Notes: generated by a model from the letters alone, not told the origin. Positions 1-8,588 are shown, counted from the first letter of the stretch. The stretch is DNA of 64,000 nt from Planctomycetales bacterium ZRK34 (GCA_014873095.1 CP050848.1:434001-498000); one strand, 5' to 3'. Program-made: numbers and translations.

Positions 1-638
1 GGAATGGCCATAAAACAACCGCCGCAGTTGTATTCCATGCGGCGGGGGTCGTCCTGTTCGACTGGGGCCATCGGCTCGCCATCGGTGTCATCGGCGAGCT
101 TCTCGAACACAGCGAGCGCATCGCCCGGGACCGCGGCGGCCGCCTCTTTGCGCTTGGCATTGAGGCGGTCGAGGTCCTCACCGACTTCGGCGCGGCGTTT
201 TTCCAGTTCGGCTTCGGCGTGGGCTTTGATCTTCTGCTGATCTTCGGCCTGGGCTTTGACCTGGCTCATGCGTTCGGCGATCTTGTCGGATTCACCGAGC
301 AGTTCCAGGGCGCGTTCCTCGATCTTGGCCTTGTCGGCCTTGAAGGTGTTGACCTCGACCAGAAAGGCGGAATATTCCTTGTTGGTCTTGGCGGAGTTCA
401 TCTGCTCGCGCAGCTTGTCGATGCGCTGCTCGATGGACTTGACTTCATTTTCGAGGTTGGCTTCGGTGGCCTGGGCCTGGCGGTGCTGTTCGGACAGCTC
501 GGCCAGTTGCTTATTGAGCGCATCGAGCTTGTTGGTTTGAGCCCGGACGTATGCCTGGGCGCCGTCGAGGCGGCTCTGCAATCCGCGCACCTGCTGATCA
601 ACCAGGTAGAGCTCGTGCAGGGCTTCGTATTTGGTCAT
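1..638 (-). CDS. Coiled-coil protein with C-terminal C4 zinc ribbon (partial)
   Basis: The frame starts at ATG 638-636 (MTKYEALHELYLVDQQ) and stays open to the window edge, giving 212 visible codons. Residues 1 to about 165 are charged and heptad-patterned, as expected for a long antiparallel coiled coil. A linker rich in D, E and P follows, then YNCGGC, the first CxxC knuckle of a zinc ribbon whose second knuckle lies outside the window. This order matches the COG1579/DUF164 zinc-ribbon family, whose biochemical role is not settled. A good promoter lies 32-60 bp upstream, and a GGAG is present before the start. The call is secure for architecture but not for function. Confidence 0.8.
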   Translation of the reverse strand, partial: MTKYEALHELYLVDQQVRGLQSRLDGAQAYVRAQTNKLDALNKQLAELSEQHRQAQATEANLENEVKSIEQRIDKLREQMNSAKTNKEYSAFLVEVNTFKADKAKIEERALELLGESDKIAERMSQVKAQAEDQQKIKAHAEAELEKRRAEVGEDLDRLNAKRKEAAAAVPGDALAVFEKLADDTDGEPMAPVEQDDPRRMEYNCGGCFMAI

Positions 639-669
639 GACGGGTCAGTCTCCAAAGGGCGAAGTCATC

Positions 670-698
670 ACTATAGCATAGCCGGGCTCACCCGCCAA
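670..698 (-). promoter_or_regulatory. Sigma-70-type promoter of the zinc-ribbon gene
   Basis: On the minus strand TTGGCG (698-693) is followed after 17 bp by TATAGT (675-670). Transcription would start near 663, giving a leader of about 25 nt before the ATG at 638. Read by eye; no start site data. Confidence 0.5.
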
Positions 699-819
699 CG
701 TCGCCGCGGCATGCAATTTGGTGGTCCGGCCATAGGGGGCTGAGTATACTGACTGCGCCCATAGGGGCCTGCGGCGGCATGTCGCCCCCCGTCCGTTCGA
801 ACGGTTGAGGAAATGTCTC

Positions 820-1569
820 ATGGCTACCAGCTTCGGCGCCCTGTGCACCGACTTCTATGTGAATCAGAAACTTGCGGTCAAGATGGACCTGCCCGGCGAC
901 CGGGAGACGATCCTGCACCTGTTCGATCGCGTCCGCAATGATCACCCCGCCATGAAGCGTTTCCGCCGCTACAGCGATGAGCTGTCGCTGGAGTCCAGCC
1001 GCCGCGACGGGGCCTATCAGTGGCTCGCCCTGCGGGCCAACAGCGTCCGTTGCGGGCATGTGAATCCCGACAGTCTGGATGCAGCTTACGACCTGCACCG
1101 CCTGATTCTCAAGCTCGTGCCGTACAACCTGACGATCAGTCCGCTGGATGTCGACTACCAGGAACTGCTGTTCGGCTTCGACCTCGAGGCCCGCGACAAC
1201 CAGCACGAAATCGTCTTCGACGCATTATTCGCCGACTCCCCCCTCGGCGCGCTGCTGGAATGCGGCCCGGACGCCCGGTGCATCGACGCCCAGCCGATCT
1301 TCGGCGTCAGCCTCAACGACGGGTGCGACCTGCAGGCCTACTTCGAGGTCAAAACCTCCACCAGCACACGCCAGGTCCGCAGCGGGAAGTTCCGCACCGA
1401 GCCGATCAGCATCCTGCTGACGATCCGCAAGCTCGGCCCGGTCGACTCACCCGATGCGATGCTCGAAAACTTCGACATGATGGCCCAGACCGCCGAGCGC
1501 CTGGCCAACGATCGCGTCGTGCCCGACCTGCTGACCCCGATCAGCCGGGCGATCACTTCCAGTGCGTAA
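820..1569 (+). CDS. Conserved hypothetical protein
   Basis: A 249-residue soluble protein beginning MATSFGALCTDFYVNQKLAV. I chose ATG 820 because GAGG lies 9 nt upstream; a TTG at 805 would add five residues. There is no signal peptide, membrane segment or recognised catalytic motif. The composition is that of a globular alpha/beta protein, with a central stretch on folding of ligand-like beta strands (FGVSLNDGCDLQAYFEVKTS). It is transcribed divergently from the zinc-ribbon gene and is followed by a dispersed repeat, not by a linked gene. Codon use resembles its neighbours, so it looks like a core planctomycete gene. No function can be assigned. Confidence 0.75.
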   Translation: MATSFGALCTDFYVNQKLAVKMDLPGDRETILHLFDRVRNDHPAMKRFRRYSDELSLESSRRDGAYQWLALRANSVRCGHVNPDSLDAAYDLHRLILKLVPYNLTISPLDVDYQELLFGFDLEARDNQHEIVFDALFADSPLGALLECGPDARCIDAQPIFGVSLNDGCDLQAYFEVKTSTSTRQVRSGKFRTEPISILLTIRKLGPVDSPDAMLENFDMMAQTAERLANDRVVPDLLTPISRAITSSA

Positions 1570-1580
1570 ATGCACTGAAA

Positions 1581-1688
1581 ATGACCCATGACCAAATCCC
1601 AATGACCAAGGCAACATCGAATGCCCAGTTCGTCATTCGAACATTGGTCATTATCTTGGTCATTGGTGCTTGGACATTGGTCATTGAT
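1581..1688. repeat. Dispersed inverted repeat, family A (copy 1)
   Basis: Left arm with AATGACCAAATCCCAATGAC-type sequence (1590-1611) and right arm with CATTGGTCATTAT/CATTGGTCATTGAT (1650-1688) form a long imperfect palindrome. The same words recur at 17098-17228. Both copies sit just 3' of a stop codon, here 12 bp after the hypothetical gene. Confidence 0.75.
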
Positions 1689-1699
1689 CTACCCTGCTC

Positions 1700-1727
1700 T
1701 TGTCGGGGACTGATAAAGACGTAAAAT
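1700..1727 (+). promoter_or_regulatory. Likely gcvH promoter
   Basis: TTGTCG (1700-1705), 16 bp spacer, TAAAAT (1722-1727). The start point would be near 1734, leaving about 30 nt of leader that contains AAGGAG (1751-1756) before the gcvH ATG at 1764. Confidence 0.45.
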
Positions 1728-1763
1728 AGCCGCTCCCGCATTACACGAGCAAGGAGCGCGCGC

Positions 1764-2147
1764 ATGTCCGTCCCCGCAGGTCTTCGTTTTCTGGATTCAC
1801 ACGAGTGGCACAAGCTCGACGGAAACATCGTCACCGTCGGCGTCAGTCGATTCGCCATCGATGAGCTGACGGACGTGACGTATGTCGACCTGCCGTGCAA
1901 GGACAACACTGTGGCCGCGGGTGACACCATCGGTGAAATCGAATCGGTCAAGGCGACCAGCGACATCTACACCGGCGTCAGCGGCAAGGTCATCGAGGTC
2001 AACGAAGCGGCGATCGAAGACCCGGCCGTCGTGAACAACGACCCCTTCGGCGAAGGCTGGCTGGTGAAGATCGAGCTTTCCGACCCCGCTGAGCTCGACA
2101 AGCTGCTGGACTCAAAAGCCTACGAAGCGAAGTTCCCGGCTGAGTGA
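1764..2147 (+). CDS. gcvH: Glycine cleavage system H protein
   Basis: A 127-residue lipoyl carrier protein of the glycine cleavage complex. It shuttles the methylamine group from the P protein to the T protein and electrons to the L protein. The family signature is clear: FLDSHEW near the N terminus, then ESVKATSDIYTG, in which K63 is the lipoylated lysine, and a C-terminal NDDPFGEGW-type strand (here NNDPFGEGWLVKI). Length is normal for GcvH. A perfect AAGGAG stands 7 nt before the ATG. No gcvP, gcvT or lipoylation gene is adjacent, so it is transcribed alone. Confidence 0.97.
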   Translation: MSVPAGLRFLDSHEWHKLDGNIVTVGVSRFAIDELTDVTYVDLPCKDNTVAAGDTIGEIESVKATSDIYTGVSGKVIEVNEAAIEDPAVVNNDPFGEGWLVKIELSDPAELDKLLDSKAYEAKFPAE

Positions 2148-2197
2148 TCGTAAGGACATTATGTTTTCACTGGCGGACAAGCCGCCGGCGCCATCGG

Positions 2198-2221
2198 CCA
2201 GGGTCGCGTAGCGACCCGGCT
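2198..2221. repeat. 24-bp palindrome, family E (copy 1)
   Basis: Perfect hairpin GGGTCGC-GTA-GCGACCC flanked by CCA and GGCT-type ends. It lies between the convergent stops of gcvH (2147) and the HtrA gene (2237). All 24 bases are identical to the copy inside mnmE at 50587-50610. A smaller GGCGG/CCGCC hairpin sits just before it at 2172-2186. Confidence 0.8.
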
Positions 2222-2236
2222 ATTACCATGAGAAGA

Positions 2237-3574
2237 TCAAAGCGATGCGCCGCGCAGGGTCAGGCGCGTTCGGCCCATGCGGCCGTCGCGCACGACAAAC
2301 ACATCCGCCGCAACGCCCGCGCCAGCCCGGGCCAGCAGCACCGCCAGGCCTGACTCATCCGATATCCGGTGCCGGCCGAGTTGCACGATCACATCGCCCC
2401 GCCGCAGGCCTGCCTTGTCCGCCGGGCCGTCACGCTGCACACCGGTGATCAGCACACCTTCCAGCCGCCCCAGTTTCAGTTGCGCCCGATCGCCTGCCGA
2501 CGGCTGGCGCACCTCGACGCCGATCATCGCGCGCACCACGCGCTGAGCGTCGGTCGGTGAAGCCTTGTGCAGGGTGACGGTCCACTTCTTAAATTCGTTG
2601 GACAGGTCGACGCGATCGCCGTCGTCATACGCCAGCAAGCTGACGTAGGCATCGACGATGTTCCGCACGGGTTTGTCACCAATGGCGGTAATGACATCGC
2701 CGGGCTCAGTCTGACCGGCCGCCTGCCAGCGCAGCGTGGTGGTGATCTTCGCCGGGGGCTCGGTACGAGACTGCTCGATGATCTCGCCGCCGAAGTCGAG
2801 CTGACGAATCGCCAGCGGGCTGAGCATTTCGGGGATTAACTGCCGCAATCGATCCACGGGAATGGCGAAGCCGATGTTCTGCGCATCGCCGCGGATGGCG
2901 CTGGTGATGCCGATGACCTGCCCGTAGGCATTCAGCAGCGGGCCGCCGGAATTGCCGGGGTTGATCGAGGCGTCGGTCTGAATCAGGCCTTTGAGTTCCC
3001 AGGTCTGGTCGAACGGCAGATCGCGATTGGTCGCGCTGACGATGCCGGCCGTCACCGAGTGTTCATACCCCAGCGGATTGCCGATGGCGACGACCGGCTC
3101 GCCGATCATCAGGTCCGAAGCGTTGCCCAGCGTGACCGGGTGCAGCGTCACACCGACCGGCGGATCGACCTTGAGGATCGCAAGATCCTGCTGGGCGTCG
3201 GCGGCGAGCACCTCGGCCTTGAGGTGTCGACCGCTGGACAGGATGACCTCGACATCGTCGGCGCCTTCGACGACGTGGGCATTGGTCACGATGTAACCCT
3301 CGGCGTGGATAATGAACCCGGAGCCGAGGCTGGTGCGTTTGACCTTGCGCTCGAACGGCCGCACATCGAACAACCGCGAAAACGGATCATCACCGAACAA
3401 CCCGAAGCGCTGGCGCACGATCGTGGCGGTGTTGACGTTGACCACAGCGTCGCGATTTTCCTGAAAGACGCGCACCACCGGCGTGCGGCGAAGGTTCACC
3501 GGCTGATCGTCCGCCGCGGTCGCAACTGCGGGCGCCATCAGCAACACAAACAGCAGCAGTGTTCTGTTCATCAT
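2237..3574 (-). CDS. HtrA/DegP-like periplasmic serine protease with two PDZ domains
   Basis: A 445-residue protein with a signal peptide (MMNRTLLLFVLLMAPAVATA, cut near residue 20). The trypsin-fold domain runs from about 33 to 250. The catalytic triad is visible as H100 in TNAHVV, D130 in QQDLAIL and S209 in GNSGGP. Two PDZ domains follow, at about 265-345 (degenerate) and 355-440 (GVQRDGPADKAGLRRGDVI). The family degrades or chaperones misfolded envelope proteins. The gene is monocistronic, converges on gcvH, and has a hairpin-bearing spacer upstream. The spacing of two PDZ domains fits DegP/DegQ better than DegS, but exact orthology is not claimed. Confidence 0.92.
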   Translation of the reverse strand: MMNRTLLLFVLLMAPAVATAADDQPVNLRRTPVVRVFQENRDAVVNVNTATIVRQRFGLFGDDPFSRLFDVRPFERKVKRTSLGSGFIIHAEGYIVTNAHVVEGADDVEVILSSGRHLKAEVLAADAQQDLAILKVDPPVGVTLHPVTLGNASDLMIGEPVVAIGNPLGYEHSVTAGIVSATNRDLPFDQTWELKGLIQTDASINPGNSGGPLLNAYGQVIGITSAIRGDAQNIGFAIPVDRLRQLIPEMLSPLAIRQLDFGGEIIEQSRTEPPAKITTTLRWQAAGQTEPGDVITAIGDKPVRNIVDAYVSLLAYDDGDRVDLSNEFKKWTVTLHKASPTDAQRVVRAMIGVEVRQPSAGDRAQLKLGRLEGVLITGVQRDGPADKAGLRRGDVIVQLGRHRISDESGLAVLLARAGAGVAADVFVVRDGRMGRTRLTLRGASL

Positions 3575-3621
3575 GAAGGCATTATTGCGCCGTCATCAGT
3601 CCGTGAAAAGAACGGGTATGA

Positions 3622-3651
3622 AGAAGCCCGCGGATTAAATCCGTGGGCTTC
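3622..3651. repeat. Hairpin in the htrA/pagL spacer
   Basis: GAAGCCCGCGGATT pairs with AATCCGTGGGCTTC around a short loop. It lies 29 bp beyond the stop of the PagL-like gene in its direction of transcription, but no T-run follows. It may act as a weak terminator or be a member of the CCGCGGAT-type repeat family seen at 21080. Confidence 0.5.
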
Positions 3652-3679
3652 GGGGTGGATTATGAAATGTGTAACCGGA

Positions 3680-4267
3680 TCAGAAGTTGATCAGCACGCC
3701 GCCGTAACCGCAGAACCCGTCGAGGGAGGGGTTGCGATCGGCGCCGTGGATCGACGCGTTGGACAGGTGGAAGTAGCGCCCGCCTGCGAGGAAGTTCACG
3801 TTGTCGCCGAGGTTGATCTTGAAACCGCCGCCGGCGTGGAGCGTGAAGTTGTGGTAGGTGCCGTTGGGCGAGGGGATGTTGTCAAAGCCCTCGATCAGAC
3901 CGGCGCCGGCTTCGACGTACAGCGCGACCGCCTTGCACGGCTTCCAGAAATGCCACCGGCCCAGCAGGTTGAACCCGAGGCCTTCGGTGTCTTCGGACTG
4001 GTCGATGTAGTAGCCGAGAAACTCGCCGACGATCGCGATGTCGTCCCAGGCGTAGTACTCGACCGCCGCCCCGCCGAAGTAGAGTTCTTCGTCATTGCCG
4101 CCGAACGACTCGGCGATGTATCCGCCGATCGGACCGATCGTCCAGTTGCCTTCAGCAAACGCGCTGGGCTCTTCATCCATGGCCATCTTCTCAGCGCCCA
4201 TCAACGGCGATCCAAGCGCCGCCACCATCACCAACACCACCACCGATGTCATCATGCTGTTGAACAC
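3680..4267 (-). CDS. PagL-like lipid A 3-O-deacylase (outer-membrane acyloxyacyl hydrolase)
   Basis: A 195-residue exported protein. The GTG start at 4267 has GGGAG 8 nt upstream; ATG 4255 is an alternative. The signal peptide ends near LGSPLMGA (about residue 25). The rest alternates in the manner of an eight-stranded beta barrel and ends VLINF, a typical outer-membrane C terminus with terminal aromatic. The decisive motif is GRYFHLSNASIHG, matching the H-x-S-N active site of PagL-type deacylases, with H167 and S169 as catalytic candidates. Family members remove the 3-O-acyl chain of lipid A. The acidic third residue of the triad is not certain; D184 is possible. Confidence 0.72.
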   Translation of the reverse strand: MFNSMMTSVVVLVMVAALGSPLMGAEKMAMDEEPSAFAEGNWTIGPIGGYIAESFGGNDEELYFGGAAVEYYAWDDIAIVGEFLGYYIDQSEDTEGLGFNLLGRWHFWKPCKAVALYVEAGAGLIEGFDNIPSPNGTYHNFTLHAGGGFKINLGDNVNFLAGGRYFHLSNASIHGADRNPSLDGFCGYGGVLINF

Positions 4268-4404
4268 TATCCGGCTCCCTATGAGATTGAGCAGTTCACC
4301 CGGCCGTAGCTATACAGCCCTCAGCAAAGTTTCACATAATAAAAACATGACCACCCCGACGCAACACTCTATCGGTTGATACGCCGCGCAAAGTTAAACT
4401 TCAT

Positions 4405-5250
4405 TTATTGGACGCGTCGCTGTGCGGCTTCACGCAGCGCCGCAAGCACCTGATCATCCACGATCGGCTTGCCCATCTGGATCGATTTACGCCGACCGTG
4501 ATAATCACTGCCGCCGGTGAGCAGCAGATCGTACCGCTCCGCAATACGACAATACTTCTTGACCTGCGCGGGGGTGTGATCCGAGTGCCAGGCCTCCAGT
4601 CCGTCGAGCCCGAGTTTGGCCAGCGACCCGATGGTGCGTTCGAGGTCTTCATCATCTTCGCAGCGCAGTTGCACCGGGTGCGCCAGCACGGCCAGTCCGC
4701 CCGCCGCATGCAGTGCATCGATGGCCACCGCCGGATGAATGCCCTGCTTGCGCCGGTACGCCGCGCCGCCGACGCCGATGTAACGCTTGAACGCATCCTG
4801 AATCGACTTGGCGTAGGCTTTTCGCACGAGCACCGCCGCGATGTGCGGCCGCCCCACCGTCGCGCCGCCGGCCTCGTCGAGCACCTCCTCGAGCGTGATG
4901 TCGACGCCAACTTCGTTCAACGCCTCGATGATCTGCGGATTGCGCGTGCTGCGCGCTTCGGTCAGCACGTCGATCACCTCACCGAGCCGCGGCGAGGTCG
5001 GGTCGATGAAGTACCCGAGCATGTGCAGCGCCCCGCGCGGCCGGCCGCGCTCGGTCGACAGTTCGATGCCCGGAACAAATTCAACCCCCGCGGCCTTGCA
5101 CGATGCCTGCGCCGCGCCGAGTCCCGCGATCGTGTCATGATCCGTCAGCGCGATCGCCGACAGCCCCGCCGCCACGGCCAGTTCGCCGAACGACTGCGGC
5201 GGATCGGTTCCATCCGAAGCCGTCGAATGCATGTGCAGATCAATCGCCAT
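4405..5250 (-). CDS. PHP-domain phosphoesterase (nucleoside bisphosphate phosphatase / RNase AM type)
   Basis: A 281-residue cytoplasmic protein. Start ATG 5250 is chosen because conserved sequence begins at once: MAIDLHMHSTASDGT carries the HxH metal ligands (H6, H8). TDHDTIAG, GIELSTE, a central HPV (VLAHPVQ) and GGSDYHG supply the other metal ligands of the PHP fold. Length and motif order match the YciV/TrpH family, which hydrolyses 3',5'-nucleoside bisphosphates and trims short RNA ends. A longer frame upstream would run through the palindrome at 5276-5306 and is rejected. It lies downstream of the RAYT gene on the same strand. Confidence 0.88.
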   Translation of the reverse strand: MAIDLHMHSTASDGTDPPQSFGELAVAAGLSAIALTDHDTIAGLGAAQASCKAAGVEFVPGIELSTERGRPRGALHMLGYFIDPTSPRLGEVIDVLTEARSTRNPQIIEALNEVGVDITLEEVLDEAGGATVGRPHIAAVLVRKAYAKSIQDAFKRYIGVGGAAYRRKQGIHPAVAIDALHAAGGLAVLAHPVQLRCEDDEDLERTIGSLAKLGLDGLEAWHSDHTPAQVKKYCRIAERYDLLLTGGSDYHGRRKSIQMGKPIVDDQVLAALREAAQRRVQ

Positions 5251-5275
5251 AAGCCGGGCATTGTAGCACACCCCC

Positions 5276-5306
5276 AAAGCCCGGGGACCACCGTCCCCGG
5301 GTCTTT
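5276..5306. repeat. REP-like palindrome, family D (copy 1), at the RAYT 3' end
   Basis: Arms CCCGGGGAC and GTCCCCGGG around a 4-nt loop, bordered by AAAG and CTTT. The right edge touches the TAA stop of the RAYT gene (5308-5306). The sequence GGGCATTGTAGCAC stands about 20 bp to its left. Copy 2 at 5940 has the matching GGGCATTGTAACAC. Confidence 0.85.
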
Positions 5307-5920
5307 TATGCGTGAATAAACCCATGACGTAAATGAAACACCGCGGCGCCCTCTCGCACATGATTCTCGATGTAATGCGCCACGTTCAGTTGATGCGGCC
5401 GATCACGAACAGGATCGAACTTCGGCCGCACACCCCACAACGGCCCTTCCGGCTTCAACTTCGCATCGCGCAGCTTATGCGATGCATGTTTTCTGGCCAG
5501 CCCGAGATAATGGCGCGGCGCCGGATCACGTCCATCGCGAATCAATGATCTGGCGTATCGCTTTCGGGCGATTGATTCCAGCAACGGAAACCTCGCCAGC
5601 AGATGAAAGTGGTTGACCGCGATCGCCAGGGCGACGACTTCGACATGGTCTTCATGCAGACGATCAATCATTGCATGACAAACCATGTGTCGTTGCCTGG
5701 GGCTCAGCTTGATCGGGGGATGGCGAAGCTTGGAATGTGTGTACTCGAAAATCGGTGCATACACGCCGGGCGGCGGCGGGTTGCGGTAATCACCTTCCAC
5801 ATGGAACCGGTGATGATGTGTCCGGTAGCCGCGTGGATCGCCGCGCAGCCATGATCCGTGCGTACTGCCGACGCCATGGTACCAGTTGTTCCATGCGTTA
5901 GGATTGGGCGACCCGGACAT
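5306..5920 (-). CDS. REP-associated tyrosine transposase (RAYT, IS200-like Y1 HUH family)
   Basis: A 204-residue protein of the Y1 transposase fold. The HUH motif appears as VNHFHLL, with H104 and H106. The catalytic tyrosine candidate is Y183 in VAHYIENHVREGA, the usual YIxxNPxxA position of RAYTs. The N terminus is rich in H, R and W, as is common in these proteins. Palindromes of one family (5276-5306 and 5940-5968) lie on both sides, the standard arrangement for a RAYT and its REP elements. Family members nick and join single-stranded REP hairpins and are usually single-copy and domesticated. There are no IS ends beyond the palindromes. Confidence 0.85.
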   Translation of the reverse strand: MSGSPNPNAWNNWYHGVGSTHGSWLRGDPRGYRTHHHRFHVEGDYRNPPPPGVYAPIFEYTHSKLRHPPIKLSPRQRHMVCHAMIDRLHEDHVEVVALAIAVNHFHLLARFPLLESIARKRYARSLIRDGRDPAPRHYLGLARKHASHKLRDAKLKPEGPLWGVRPKFDPVRDRPHQLNVAHYIENHVREGAAVFHLRHGFIHA

Positions 5921-5939
5921 GAGGGCATTGTAACACTCA

Positions 5940-5968
5940 GGCCCGGGGACAGCGGTCCCCGGGCTTTA
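5940..5968. repeat. REP-like palindrome, family D (copy 2), at the RAYT 5' end
   Basis: Arms CCCGGGGAC and GTCCCCGGG around a 4-nt loop. The right edge includes the TAA stop of cysC (5968-5966), and the left side carries GGGCATTGTAACACTC. In both copies the palindrome immediately follows a minus-strand stop codon. Confidence 0.85.
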
Positions 5969-6574
5969 GAGGATGATGCCCTGGTGCTGGAGGAAGTCGA
6001 CGATCGCGCGGGCGCTGTCGTCGAGGGACATCTCGGCGGTGCGCAGGGTCAATTCAGGCTCAGTCGGCGGCTCATAGGGATCGTCGATGCCGGTGAAGTT
6101 TTTGATCTCGCCGGCGCGGGCTTTTTTGTACAGGCCCTTGGGGTCGCGCTGCTCGGCGACTTCCAGCGGCACGTCGATGTACACCTCCGCAAACGTCAAC
6201 CCCGCCTGCTCGTGAAGCAGACGCACCCGATCACGATCAGCGCGGTACGGGCTGACAAAACTCGCCAATACGACCACGCAAGCATCGGCAAACAGCTTGG
6301 CCACCTCGCCGACGCGACGGATGTTTTCCGCCCGATCTTCGGCGCTGAACCCGAGATTGTCACACAGGCCATGGCGGACATTGTCGCCATCGAGGCGGTA
6401 ACAGTTCACGCCGCGCCCAAGCAGCAGTTTCTCGACCGCCACCGCCACCGTCGATTTACCCGAGCCGCTGAGCCCGGTCAGCCACAGCGTCGCCCCGTTG
6501 TGCCCGAGTTGTTTGATCCGTTGCTCGCGCGGCACATCGCCGTCATGCCAGGTGATGTTCGTCGATTTGCTCAT
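5966..6574 (-). CDS. cysC: Adenylyl-sulfate (APS) kinase
   Basis: A 202-residue kinase that phosphorylates adenosine 5'-phosphosulfate on its 3' hydroxyl to give PAPS. The P-loop is GLSGSGKST. Family motifs [26 protein letters not shown] and [13 protein letters not shown] follow in order, then the [23 protein letters not shown] region that closes over APS. The start is taken at ATG 6574; ATG 6583 would add three residues. No sulfate adenylyltransferase lies beside it, so PAPS may serve sulfotransferases as well as assimilation, which would fit an organism encoding sulfatases. It is divergent from the sugar kinase with a 39-48 bp gap. Confidence 0.96.
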   Translation of the reverse strand: MSKSTNITWHDGDVPREQRIKQLGHNGATLWLTGLSGSGKSTVAVAVEKLLLGRGVNCYRLDGDNVRHGLCDNLGFSAEDRAENIRRVGEVAKLFADACVVVLASFVSPYRADRDRVRLLHEQAGLTFAEVYIDVPLEVAEQRDPKGLYKKARAGEIKNFTGIDDPYEPPTEPELTLRTAEMSLDDSARAIVDFLQHQGIIL

Positions 6575-6622
6575 GGCGGGCATGTTACGACGGGTGCACA
6601 CGCTTGCCAAACTCGCTAATCT

Positions 6623-7525
6623 ATGACCATGGCCACCGCAAAGAAAATCGTCGGTCTCGGTGAAGCGCTGTTCGATCTGTTCGGCGATGAGGCCCGTCTC
6701 GGCGGCGCTCCGCTGAACGTGGCCGTCCACGCCCAGCAACTCGGCAACCACGGCCTGGTCGTCTCCCGCATCGGGCAGGACGACTACGGCGATCGTCTGC
6801 TGGACGACCTGCGCGGCCGCGACATGAATGTCGATTACATCCAGCACGATCCCGATCTGCCCACCGGCCAGGTCATCGTCCGCATGTCCGACTCCGGCGA
6901 ACCGGATTACGACATCGTGTCCAACGTGGCGTGGGACGTGCTGCAATACGATTACGATCTCGAAGACCTGGCGCGCGTCGCCGATGCGATCTGTTTCGGC
7001 ACGCTCGCCCAGCGCAACGGGCAGAGCCGCAACACGATCTACCGCTTTCTTGAAACGGCCCGACACACGATCCGCCTGCTGGACGTGAATCTGCGACAAG
7101 AGTATTACGACCGCCGCATCCTCACGCGGAGCCTGGAGCTGGCCACCGCCGCCAAGCTCAACACCGCCGAGTTGCGCGTGCTCGATGAAATGTTCTCACT
7201 CGGAGCGAGCTTCGACGATGCCGCCTTCGCGCTGCGCAAGAAGTTCGATTTGCAGTGGGTCGCCGTGACGCGCGGGCATGAAGGCACCAGCGTCTACACA
7301 GCCGATGAGCAACACACCGCCGACCCGGTCGTCGTCGACTGTTCGCAGGGCGATGCCGTGGGCGCCGGCGATGCCACTTCCGCCGCCCTGCTGCATGGCG
7401 CGACACACCGTTGGCCGTGGCAACAGACGCTGACGCTGGCCAATCGCCTGGGTGCGTTTGTCGCTTCGCAACGCGGAGCCTGCCCGCCGCTGCCCGACGA
7501 TCTGACCCGCCTGGCCGCCGTGTGA
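6623..7525 (+). CDS. PfkB-family carbohydrate kinase
   Basis: A 300-residue ribokinase-fold sugar kinase. The N-terminal strand [11 protein letters not shown] and the substrate-binding [15 protein letters not shown] match PfkB signature 1. The anion hole and catalytic base lie in [14 protein letters not shown] near the C terminus (signature 2, catalytic Asp in GAGD). The GEALFDLF start is most like fructokinase-type members, but the sugar cannot be told from sequence alone. ATG 6629 (MATAKK) is a possible second start. The gene stands alone, with a 137-bp spacer to the next gene. Confidence 0.88.
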   Translation: MTMATAKKIVGLGEALFDLFGDEARLGGAPLNVAVHAQQLGNHGLVVSRIGQDDYGDRLLDDLRGRDMNVDYIQHDPDLPTGQVIVRMSDSGEPDYDIVSNVAWDVLQYDYDLEDLARVADAICFGTLAQRNGQSRNTIYRFLETARHTIRLLDVNLRQEYYDRRILTRSLELATAAKLNTAELRVLDEMFSLGASFDDAAFALRKKFDLQWVAVTRGHEGTSVYTADEQHTADPVVVDCSQGDAVGAGDATSAALLHGATHRWPWQQTLTLANRLGAFVASQRGACPPLPDDLTRLAAV

Positions 7526-7662
7526 TTGGGTTCAGGTTAGTCCGTATCTCAACTCATTTTGCATCAAGCTGCCGCTCGCCGACAGCCGATATTTAAACTA
7601 TGATCAGGTGTCGGATGACGAACGCAGCCGATCGCCCGACGTATTAACAGCGGAGAGAAGTC

Positions 7663-8445
7663 ATGGATCACCTCCCGCGAGAACCCGAAGCGTTTACCGA
7701 ACACGTGCATCGCCATTTCCAGCGCCGCCTCGGCGAGGATGTGCAGATCACCGGCCCGCTGGAGCTGGTCATCGACGAGCGCGTGGTCAACCTCGATGAT
7801 CTTTACCGCGCCACGCTGCACGCCAGCGATGATCCGATCGCGCTGATCGAGCAGTTTCTCGATGCCATGCAGAACGTCCGCATGCTCGAGCGCACCCCGC
7901 TGCCGTTTGACGTCGCCAGCGCGCACATCATGCCGCGCATCCATAATCCGAATATTTTCAACGGCACGCGCCCCGACCTGCTCGTGCATCAGAGCTTCGT
8001 CAACGATACTCTGATCCTCTACGTCATCGAGCTCAACGGCGTGACCACCCCGATCACCACCGAGCAGATCGTCCGCTGGGGCGTCGACCTGGACACCGTC
8101 GACGAATTGGCCCGTGACAATCTCGCCCGCTATCGACCGAATCTCGAGATGCAGCTTTTCCAGGGCGAGCAGGGCGCCGCGGCGATGTTCAACATCGGCG
8201 ACGGCTACGACGCCGCGCGCCTGTTGCTCGACAAGCTTTACACCCAGCTCTCCGGTGAATTCGAAGGCAACTTCCTCGTGGCCATCCCCACGCGCGATGT
8301 GTTCATCGCCTTCCCGCGCCACAGCGATGAATTCGTCACGCGCCTGGCCCGCCGCGTCGAGCAGGACTACCGCCATCTGCCCTACCCGATCACGGCGAAC
8401 CTGTTCCTGGTCACGCTCGACGGCGTCGCCGAATGGGCCGCCTGA
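7663..8445 (+). CDS. DUF1444 (YtpQ-like) family protein
   Basis: A 260-residue cytoplasmic protein preceded by GGAGAGAAG. Motifs typical of DUF1444 are RPDLLVHQSFVNDTLILYVI-type strand, then TTEQIVRWGVDLDTVDELA, GDGYDAARLLL and LVAIPTRDVFIAF in the family order. The family's biochemical role is unknown. No membrane segments or catalytic motifs are seen. It is followed after 143 bp by the amidotransferase gene. The spacer holds a small GTTTTCC/GGGAAAAC hairpin and a TACAAT box at 8535-8540. Confidence 0.78.
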   Translation: MDHLPREPEAFTEHVHRHFQRRLGEDVQITGPLELVIDERVVNLDDLYRATLHASDDPIALIEQFLDAMQNVRMLERTPLPFDVASAHIMPRIHNPNIFNGTRPDLLVHQSFVNDTLILYVIELNGVTTPITTEQIVRWGVDLDTVDELARDNLARYRPNLEMQLFQGEQGAAAMFNIGDGYDAARLLLDKLYTQLSGEFEGNFLVAIPTRDVFIAFPRHSDEFVTRLARRVEQDYRHLPYPITANLFLVTLDGVAEWAA

Positions 8446-8588
8446 GGCGTTGCGTTTTCCGGGAAAACCCCCAAAATTACGCCGACGCTGAGCAAAGCGA
8501 TGCGCCGGGTACTGCCCCGCGACCAAATAACCGATACAATACGGGGCTGTGGTCCTGCCCGATCCCGCCCCCCAACCCCCTGGTTCAC

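Noticed and set aside
5251..5361. N-terminal extension of the PHP protein
   Set aside because: The extra 37 codons run through the family D palindrome, and conserved sequence begins at MAIDLHMHS.
5306..5920. Recent IS200/IS605 insertion
   Set aside because: Single short RAYT-type gene with REP palindromes but no tnpB, no conventional IS ends beyond the palindromes, and codon use like its neighbours.
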